Positions 1 to 5,536 of a stretch of 6,774 nt of DNA are shown here, in pieces. The notes beneath the pieces are model-generated. The model ran no database searches and was not told where the DNA came from. It saw nothing but the letters and a program-made list of their open reading frames with translations. This DNA comes from Oscillospiraceae bacterium (GTDB taxonomy: Bacteria; Bacillota; Clostridia; Oscillospirales; Acutalibacteraceae). The position numbers were made by a program, and so were the translations under genes. The DNA lies in the NCBI GenBank assembly GCA_003505905.1, contig DNXM01000186.1, forward strand, positions 1 to 6,774, in the 5' to 3' direction. Within the stretch, counting starts at the first letter, position 1. Every line of letters starts with the position of its first letter.

Positions 1-127
1 GATAAGTTGTCACATAATCAAAACAAAAACGCTCCCGGTCAATGTAATCAAGCAGGTTTCGTTGATACGATGCAATTCCGCCGATGCTCTTGGTTAAGCT
101 GATATGTAAAACCCGAAACTTATCCAA
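1..127 (-). CDS. N-terminal fragment of a second GT4-type glycosyltransferase, TTG start, cut by the left edge
   Basis: Reading from TTG at 125-127, the frame is open for 42 codons to the left edge. The translation begins MDKFRVLHISLTKSIGGIAS and continues as YQRNLLDYIDRERFCFDYVT. A V-L-H-I strand followed by a Gly-Gly loop and then a D-R-E-R-F-x-F-D-(Y/F)-V segment is the usual opening of GT4 glycosyltransferases of exopolysaccharide clusters. AAGGAG at 135-140 with a 7-nt spacer supports the TTG start, and no ATG or GTG precedes it in a suitable position. The gene overlaps the end of the pyruvyl transferase gene by 8 nt, so the two are probably translationally coupled. The catalytic C-terminal half is outside the window. 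Confidence 0.8.
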   Translation of the reverse strand, partial: MDKFRVLHISLTKSIGGIASYQRNLLDYIDRERFCFDYVTTY

Positions 128-1295
128 GGATATTCTCCTTTTCGAAAATATTGCGGTCAATAAACCGCTTTGCCTGTGCGATGCTTTCCTCAAGCTCGGT
201 CAAATCCTGTGAAAAAGCCAAATGCCGTTCAATCTCTTCGCCGACAACATCGCCGGGCTGAATCAAATGCTCCCGCAAATTTGCGTTGTCCAAAAACGAA
301 AGCAAACGGGAATCCGTGCTTTTCTTTCCGTTTCCCGCACGGCGAAAAACGCCGAAGCGTTTGCGGAACAAAACCGAAAACGCCATGCAGTGAAACGAAT
401 CGGTGAACACCGCCGACGCATTTTGAATCAGCGCAAGAAACTGCTCGGGCGAAGCGTTGCAGGCAACGGCTCCCCTCGGCAAACGGCTGACTCGGTCAAT
501 GTTGCCGACCGCCACCGCTTTCAAACCGTTCTTTTCGCAGTAACGGCGAACCGCCGCCGCCTTTTGACGGTCTTTTCCCAAAAAATAACAGAACACATAC
601 GGCTCCTTCGGGCAAACCGAAGCATCCGCAACCGCCGCCCATTGGGAAGCGGACAGCAAAAAGACAGGGTCGCAAATTACCTGTGCGGCTGCACCGCACA
701 CGCTTTTAACAAGGTCGCATCCGTTGGTTTCCCGAACGGAAATCGCCGAAAAGGTCGGCAAAAATTCAGCGGCATGACGGGCGGAGGCACCGTCCAGCTC
801 ACGCACGCCGAAGCTTGTGGCAAGCGACACCTTTCGCACACCGTCCCGCACCCATTCAAGCGTATAAAACTGCGGATAAAGGTTGTCGGGGCGCCACAGC
901 TGGTCGCCACCCAAAACAACCGTGTCAAACTGCTCGGACAGCTTGTTCAGCTCATCCGTCGATGCCGGTTGACACTCGGTCAGGCAGAATCGCTCCCGAA
1001 ACGCATCAAACGAGGCAATGCGCTGTTCGCTTTTTGTTTTTAAGCCCTTGTAATTGATTTTTTCCGACAAACGAAGCTGAATTTGCGGAATTTTGGAAGC
1101 CAGCAGACTGAAATCCGTTTTGTTTTTGCAATAATATTCTTTTTTCTTCTTCCACAAAAACGGTTTAAGTCGCTCCACGCTGACCGTTTGACAGTCTGCC
1201 CCTGCGCTTTGTAAATACTGCTCGGTCGCAAACGCCTGCAGCACGCTTCCGTAGTTGTTGATAAAGTAACAGCTGACTACCGCAAGATGACGCAT
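120..1295 (-). CDS. Polysaccharide pyruvyl transferase family protein
   Basis: A 391-residue soluble protein of the polysaccharide pyruvyl transferase family (PF04230, CsaB/WcaK-like). Known members transfer pyruvate from phosphoenolpyruvate to a sugar as a ketal; others in gut bacteria are annotated by homology only. Seen here: N-terminal SCYFINNYGSVLQAFA (8-23), a typical family opening; VVLGGDQLWRP (126-136); ISVRE (185-189); VICDPVFLL (206-214); and TDSFHCMAFSVLF (298-310). The usual SFHG reads SFHC. The start at 1295 has AAGAGG at a 9-nt spacing. The last bases overlap the next gene by 8 nt. In this operon it most likely decorates the polysaccharide with pyruvate, giving it negative charge, but the acceptor sugar is unknown. 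Confidence 0.9.
   Translation of the reverse strand: MRHLAVVSCYFINNYGSVLQAFATEQYLQSAGADCQTVSVERLKPFLWKKKKEYYCKNKTDFSLLASKIPQIQLRLSEKINYKGLKTKSEQRIASFDAFRERFCLTECQPASTDELNKLSEQFDTVVLGGDQLWRPDNLYPQFYTLEWVRDGVRKVSLATSFGVRELDGASARHAAEFLPTFSAISVRETNGCDLVKSVCGAAAQVICDPVFLLSASQWAAVADASVCPKEPYVFCYFLGKDRQKAAAVRRYCEKNGLKAVAVGNIDRVSRLPRGAVACNASPEQFLALIQNASAVFTDSFHCMAFSVLFRKRFGVFRRAGNGKKSTDSRLLSFLDNANLREHLIQPGDVVGEEIERHLAFSQDLTELEESIAQAKRFIDRNIFEKENILG
135..140 (-). promoter_or_regulatory. Ribosome-binding site that decides a TTG start
   Basis: AAGGAG on the minus strand lies inside the last codons of the pyruvyl transferase gene, seven bases before the TTG at 127. It is the main reason for accepting the non-ATG start of the partial glycosyltransferase gene. 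Confidence 0.7.
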
Positions 1296-1304
1296 CTTTC
1301 TTTT

Positions 1305-1310
1305 CCTCTT
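1305..1310 (-). promoter_or_regulatory. Ribosome-binding site of the pyruvyl transferase gene
   Basis: AAGAGG on the minus strand is nine bases before the ATG at 1295, within the 29-nt gap after the GT4 stop. The purine run continues to the start codon. No promoter-like or hairpin sequence fits in this gap. Confidence 0.55.
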
Positions 1311-1324
1311 ACTCTTATCCCATG

Positions 1325-2407
1325 TTATAACACATCCACCAATGCCCGTGTTTTTTCGGCAACGGTTTTGATGTCGAACTCATTCGCCCGTGCGATGCAA
1401 AGCGGCAGCATTTCGCTTCGCTTTTTTTCATCCCGCAAGGCAAGAATTTCTGCGGCAAAAGCCTGCGGCGAATCGCTTTCCAATGCCGCACCGACCTGCG
1501 GCGTTACGATTTCACCGACACCGCCGACCTTTCTTGCCACAACGGGCTTTCCTGCCGCCAAATAATCCAACAGGCACAGCCCGAAGCCTTCCCATTTTGA
1601 GAACAGGACGCAGACATCCGTTTTTTGGATTTCCGCAACCGGACTTTCAAGCCAACCCGTAACGGTTGTGCGTTCAAATATTCCTTTTTCTTTCAATGCC
1701 TGCTCAAATTCCGCACGCATTTCCCCGTCCCCAATCCAAACAAAACGGGCGGACGGCTCTTCCTTTGCAACCAAGCGCATCACTTCGGCAAAAAAAAGCG
1801 GGTCCTTTTGGGCAGATATTCTGGCGGCGCAGCCGACCGTAAAATACTCCCGTTCGATAACCGGCACAGCGGTTTGGTACGGGGTCAAATCAATGCCGTT
1901 TTGAATCACATAACATTTATCATCCCTGCAAACCCGCTGCTCAACCGCAACCTTTTTTTCGTAATGTGAAATGCAGACAATCTTATCAGTGAAGTGTGCC
2001 AAAAGCCGCTCCGCCGCACGATAGACCGCACGAGCCTTTGCGGACTTATCCCGCATATCAAAGCTCCACCCATGCGGATTGTAAATCACCTTTGTCTTAC
2101 AGCCGAGCGCTGCCGCCCGACCGACGGCACCTGCCATGGACGAATGGCAATAGACCACATCGGGCTTGGTTTGCCGAATGATTTTTCGCACGAAAAAAAT
2201 CGCTTTGATATCCTCAACAACGGAAACATCCCGCGGGATATTCAACAAATGAAGCTTGCAGTCGGGCGGAAAATTTCCGTTCCCGAAATCGGGCGAACAA
2301 ATCAGTTCGTTTTCAACGGTGCTCGGCGCATTTTTCAACAGAGAACGGATGTAAACATCCACGCCTCCGCCGCCGTGCATGAGCGCAATGTGACAAATCC
2401 TTTTCAT
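1325..2407 (-). CDS. GT4-family glycosyltransferase
   Basis: A 360-residue cytoplasmic or membrane-associated enzyme of the GT-B fold, GT4 family (glycosyl transferases group 1). It should add a sugar from a nucleotide donor to the lipid-linked repeat unit. The N-terminal Rossmann half starts with the Gly-rich acceptor loop HGGGGVD (11-17) and includes NPHGWSF (110-116). The C-terminal half has QNGID (169-173), the donor-side strand and loop WIGDGE (224-229), and KWEGFGLCLLDYLAAGKPVV (271-290). The family EX7E motif is E273...D281, with Asp as the second acid. Donor, acceptor and linkage cannot be deduced. The ATG shares one base with the preceding TAA (TAATG) and follows GGAG at a 7-nt spacing. 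The stop lies 29 nt before the pyruvyl transferase gene. Confidence 0.92.
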   Translation of the reverse strand: MKRICHIALMHGGGGVDVYIRSLLKNAPSTVENELICSPDFGNGNFPPDCKLHLLNIPRDVSVVEDIKAIFFVRKIIRQTKPDVVYCHSSMAGAVGRAAALGCKTKVIYNPHGWSFDMRDKSAKARAVYRAAERLLAHFTDKIVCISHYEKKVAVEQRVCRDDKCYVIQNGIDLTPYQTAVPVIEREYFTVGCAARISAQKDPLFFAEVMRLVAKEEPSARFVWIGDGEMRAEFEQALKEKGIFERTTVTGWLESPVAEIQKTDVCVLFSKWEGFGLCLLDYLAAGKPVVARKVGGVGEIVTPQVGAALESDSPQAFAAEILALRDEKKRSEMLPLCIARANEFDIKTVAEKTRALVDVL

Positions 2408-3081
2408 TAGATTGCTCCATCTCCCGAAACGACACGGCGAACCGTTGCGAACAGAATTTTAATATCCAACCGCAAAGAACGGTGACGCACATAATGCAAT
2501 TCCATTTCCTGCCGCTTGCCGTCCCGATATCCGACCGTGTTGCGTGCATATGCCTGCCAATAACCGGTAATGCCCGGCTTGACGCTGAGGAATTCCGCTC
2601 GGTTCTCGGCGTAATAATTCAGTTCATCCTCAACAATCGGGCGAACGCCGACCACGCTCATTTGACCGAACAGGACATTGAAAAACTGCGGCAATTCATC
2701 CAATGAAGTCTTGCGGAGAAACCTGCCGATTTTTGTCACTCTCGGGTCGTTTTCTATTTTGAATTCCAACAAATACTGCTCGAGCTGTTCCTTGGTCAAG
2801 CTGTCCTCCAAGCAATCGGCGGATGACTTCATGGAGCGGAATTTCCACATAGGAAAGGTCTTGCCGTTATGCCCGACACGATTTGCGGCATACAGCACCG
2901 TTCCGCCGTCCTCCGCTTTGATTAAGACGGCAATCACCAACATCGGCAGCCACAAAGCAGCAATGGCGCACAGACTGAAAGCAATATCAAACGCCCGTTT
3001 AATAAAGCGGTAAAAGGCAGAATCCCGCCGTTGTGTATCAGCCTGCTTGTATTCGGTTTTTGTTTTGTTTTCAACTATCAT
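2407..3081 (-). CDS. Polyprenyl-phosphate sugar-1-phosphate transferase (bacterial sugar transferase family)
   Basis: A 224-residue short-form enzyme of the bacterial sugar transferase family (PF02397). It moves a sugar-1-phosphate from a nucleotide sugar to undecaprenyl phosphate and so starts the repeat unit on the inner leaflet. It has one hydrophobic N-terminal segment (about 33-55, with Pro46 as in the re-entrant helix of the monotopic PglC type) and lacks the four extra membrane helices of WbaP-type proteins. Visible motifs: KFRSM (80-84), NDPRVTKIGRFLRKTSLDELPQ (111-132) with the catalytic Asp128-Glu129 pair, and KPGITGYWQ (168-176). The usual GPRP reads GVRP here (145-148). The sugar cannot be read from sequence. 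The ATG overlaps the kinase stop as ATGA with no clear ribosome-binding site, so translation is probably coupled to the kinase gene. Confidence 0.93.
   Translation of the reverse strand: MIVENKTKTEYKQADTQRRDSAFYRFIKRAFDIAFSLCAIAALWLPMLVIAVLIKAEDGGTVLYAANRVGHNGKTFPMWKFRSMKSSADCLEDSLTKEQLEQYLLEFKIENDPRVTKIGRFLRKTSLDELPQFFNVLFGQMSVVGVRPIVEDELNYYAENRAEFLSVKPGITGYWQAYARNTVGYRDGKRQEMELHYVRHRSLRLDIKILFATVRRVVSGDGAI
2415..2418 (-). promoter_or_regulatory. Ribosome-binding site of the GT4 gene
   Basis: GGAG on the minus strand sits seven bases before the ATG at 2407, inside the 3' end of the sugar-phosphate transferase gene. It supports the start at the TAATG junction. Confidence 0.65.
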
Positions 3082-4586
3082 ATTTTTTTCTTGTTGTGTT
3101 TGCGCTTTTTCGTCTGCGCCTTTTCACGGTCATAGGATTCGTAACTGCGGTCGTATTTCTTTTTGTAGCCATATTCCTTGGAATAACGATAAGAGCGGTA
3201 GCCGTACTTGCCGTACCGCTTATATCGGCCGTACTGCTCCACCTTGAAGTCAACACCGATGACAACAAAGCCGAAGATTTTTGCGCCGATTTGTTCCAAG
3301 GACAAAACAGCTTGTTTGGTTTCCTCGGCGTCGGAATAGCCTGCAATGGAGCACATAATATAGCCGTTCACCACATCCACCAAGGTCATTGCGTCGGAAA
3401 CCTCGTTGATGGGCGGCGAGTCAATGATGATGTAATCGTAATCTTTTCGGAACGCCGAAATGCTTTCCTTTGCTCTGGTTGTGGACAGCAAATCCGCCGC
3501 ATACGAGGTGCATTTTCCCGATGTGATAACATCCAAGTTCTCGGAATAATTCATCGGACACAATTCATCGGTCAAATTGGCAAGATACTCGGACAAGCCG
3601 TATTTTCCGTACAAATCCAAATACAGCGATACCTTCGGCTTGCGCAGGTCGCCGTCAATAAGCAAAACCTTATTGCCCGATTTTGCCAAGGTGATGGCAA
3701 GATTCACCGAAAAGGTGCTCTTGCCCTCGGACACCAGCGCACTTGTGATAACCAGAGTCTTACAGCCGTTTTCCTCATCGCTCGGCAAATAGAGGATGTT
3801 GCTTCGTGCCTTGTGATACGCTTCCTTAACGGAAAACGGCGTATCCTCCGACAGGATAACCTGCTGTTCCACGGCATTGTCGAACGAATTGCGTTTTCCG
3901 TTCGGCTTGCCTTCGCCCTGAATCGGAATGGTTGCAATAATCGGCAGGGTGAAGGCGTTTTCAATTTCTTTTCTGCCGTAAATCGTGGTGTCCAACGCAT
4001 TGGAAAGCAAAACATAGGCAACCGAAAGCACCAAACCGAGCGCAAAACCAATGGCAATATTGCCAACAATCGGCCACTCGCTTTCATCCTCCGTCGGCAG
4101 CTTCGGCTCCTCAATGATTTCAACCGATGCCGCCTTGACCACACGGATAATCTCCTGCGGAGCAACCTTGACAATGTCCGTTAAAACATCGGTTGCCAGC
4201 TGTCGATTCGTGTGCTCTGCGGAAATATAAAACGCTTCCGTTTCGTTGATGGCGCTGCCCGAAAGCATTGCCAAAATCTGTTTTGCAGTCAAAGACGGAT
4301 ACTTTGCCGCAAGGTCCTTTTGCACCTTATCCAGCACGGGGTCGGACTTGATGATAATCAAATAGGTATCCACCAACGACTTGGAAACCGCCAAATCACT
4401 CGAGGTGATATAAGTATCCGTCGAATGCTCGTTATAAACATACAGCTTCGCCGTTGCCGTATAAGTCGGCTTGATAAGAGCCCATGTTGCACCGGCCAAC
4501 AGCATGGCGCCCAAAAGGGACGAAACGATAATTAAACCGATGCTGCGCCACACGGTCATGGCAATATCTTTTAAGGTTAATCTCAT
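3078..4586 (-). CDS. Fused Wzz-type chain-length determinant and BY-type tyrosine kinase
   Basis: A 502-residue inner-membrane protein for control of polysaccharide polymerisation and export. The N-terminal Wzz-like part has TM1 at about 15-38, an extracytoplasmic region at 39-172, and TM2 at about 173-195. The cytoplasmic kinase follows: EAYHKARSNI (255-264), Walker A ending SEGKST (286-291), Walker A' LLIDGDLRKP (308-317), and Walker B YIIIDSPP (385-392). The tail at 452-485 holds 12 tyrosines in 34 residues, the cluster that BY-kinases autophosphorylate, and then ends in a Lys/Arg-rich stretch (493-501). The oligomerisation motif EX2RX2R reads E255-x-x-H258-x-x-R261, so one Arg is replaced by His. 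Many low-GC Gram-positives split these functions into CapA/CapB-type (EpsA/EpsB) proteins; here they are one chain, as in Wzc, although the protein is shorter than Wzc. The start is supported by GGAGG six bases upstream. The stop overlaps the next gene by 4 nt (ATGA). Confidence 0.93.
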   Translation of the reverse strand: MRLTLKDIAMTVWRSIGLIIVSSLLGAMLLAGATWALIKPTYTATAKLYVYNEHSTDTYITSSDLAVSKSLVDTYLIIIKSDPVLDKVQKDLAAKYPSLTAKQILAMLSGSAINETEAFYISAEHTNRQLATDVLTDIVKVAPQEIIRVVKAASVEIIEEPKLPTEDESEWPIVGNIAIGFALGLVLSVAYVLLSNALDTTIYGRKEIENAFTLPIIATIPIQGEGKPNGKRNSFDNAVEQQVILSEDTPFSVKEAYHKARSNILYLPSDEENGCKTLVITSALVSEGKSTFSVNLAITLAKSGNKVLLIDGDLRKPKVSLYLDLYGKYGLSEYLANLTDELCPMNYSENLDVITSGKCTSYAADLLSTTRAKESISAFRKDYDYIIIDSPPINEVSDAMTLVDVVNGYIMCSIAGYSDAEETKQAVLSLEQIGAKIFGFVVIGVDFKVEQYGRYKRYGKYGYRSYRYSKEYGYKKKYDRSYESYDREKAQTKKRKHNKKKI

Positions 4587-4592
4587 ATGATG

Positions 4593-4597
4593 CCTCC
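4593..4597 (-). promoter_or_regulatory. Ribosome-binding site of the Wzz-tyrosine kinase gene
   Basis: GGAGG on the minus strand lies six bases before the ATG at 4586. It is the strongest Shine-Dalgarno match in the window and fixes the start. It sits within the 19-nt gap after the preceding stop codon. Confidence 0.8.
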
Positions 4598-4605
4598 GAA
4601 CATAA

Positions 4606-5499
4606 TCAACGGTTCAAAAATTCCAAACGCCAAACACGGAAATCAATTACTTCAAAATCATCCGTGCGGTTAAAGGTGTGAATCCGGTCGAAAATTGCCT
4701 TTTCGCCCTGTCCCTTCGGCGTTTTTTTGCGGGAAATATCCCGAAGCTTAACGGTGCAAAGCTCCTGCTCGGCAAGACCGTCCTCGGTGAAACGCTCCAC
4801 CTTCGCCATGTGCAGCCATTTGCCGTAAGCACCGTCGCAATTTTGCAGGGCGTGATACACTCCGCTGCGGTATTGCGCAAACGAGCCACCCGGTCTGCGA
4901 TTGACAAAACGGTTTTCTTTGCTTGCAAACTCTTTTGTCGATAAGCTTTCCATATCGCACACAAAGAAACGGTTTTGTTTCGTTTCCAAGTCGTGCGTTT
5001 CAAGTAGGAGCTTTCCGTCCTCCGCCCAAACAGCGGTGTCAACCGCCGCAATCCGTTCAACTAAAACTTGTTCTAATTTCCACCGATAAGGGAACTGCTC
5101 CGCTTTATACAGCCGAATTTGACGGACTTCGGAGCTTTCGGGAATCATGTAAACATGACCCCCGTATGAAAACACATTCGGGAACGACAGATGAAACGGC
5201 TCGGACAGAATTTCCCGAAACAGCTCATCCCCGTCCTCTAAACAAACCACTCCGATTGTCCCCTTTTTTTGCTTGCTTTTCATCAACTCCGCAAAAATGT
5301 AATGCTTCTGTTCGCAAATAAAAGGGAACGGGTCTGCATACCACAGCGATGCCGTCGGCATAATAACCGAATACGCAAGCTCCTTGTGCAGGGAAAATGC
5401 CGTATCCTCCGCATTATACCGGTAGCCAACCGCATAAGCCGGTGTGACTATTTTCGACATTGCTTTTACAACTGTTTTTTTTACTTTTACAATATCCAT
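4606..5499 (-). CDS. Beta-propeller protein resembling the N-terminal domain of glucosamine inositolphosphorylceramide transferase (GINT1_N-like)
   Basis: A 297-residue soluble protein with no signal peptide or membrane span. The segments WYADPFPF (53-60), HLSFPNVF (103-110), YMIPES (117-122), AAVDTAVW (151-158) and RPGGSF (202-207) are the recurrent ADPF / SYPxVF / MIPES / AVDxAVF pattern I associate with the five-bladed, GH43-like propeller found before the GT64 domain in plant GINT1 and as bacterial proteins in polysaccharide loci. Here it stands alone, with no fused formyltransferase or glycosyltransferase domain. The biochemical role of the bacterial form is not known to me; binding or modifying a sugar intermediate is inference. 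The start ATG at 5497-5499 is the first Met in frame after the upstream stop. It has only a weak ribosome-binding site (GGTTGAAG before ATG), so coupling to the preceding gene is possible. The next gene begins 19 nt after its TGA. Confidence 0.72.
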   Translation of the reverse strand: MDIVKVKKTVVKAMSKIVTPAYAVGYRYNAEDTAFSLHKELAYSVIMPTASLWYADPFPFICEQKHYIFAELMKSKQKKGTIGVVCLEDGDELFREILSEPFHLSFPNVFSYGGHVYMIPESSEVRQIRLYKAEQFPYRWKLEQVLVERIAAVDTAVWAEDGKLLLETHDLETKQNRFFVCDMESLSTKEFASKENRFVNRRPGGSFAQYRSGVYHALQNCDGAYGKWLHMAKVERFTEDGLAEQELCTVKLRDISRKKTPKGQGEKAIFDRIHTFNRTDDFEVIDFRVWRLEFLNR

Positions 5500-5536
5500 T
5501 CTTCAACCAAACCGATTTGTATTCCGATTTACCGCA

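Noticed and set aside
222..1043. A 273-codon open frame on the plus strand
   Set aside because: It is antisense to the pyruvyl transferase family gene, and the translation looks like a basic shadow sequence.
1323..1332. Perfect 10-bp palindrome tgttataaca at the end of the GT4 gene as an operator or terminator stem
   Set aside because: It is too short, overlaps the stop codon and lacks a loop or U-tract; a chance occurrence is likely.
3033..4184. A 383-codon open frame on the plus strand
   Set aside because: It lies antisense to the Wzz-kinase gene, whose motifs are unmistakable. Its translation has no recognisable domain and it has no suitable ribosome-binding site.
5461..5500. A T-rich run on the plus strand as a possible terminator
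   Set aside because: No stable hairpin precedes it, and on the minus strand it simply encodes the Lys-rich N-terminus of the propeller protein.
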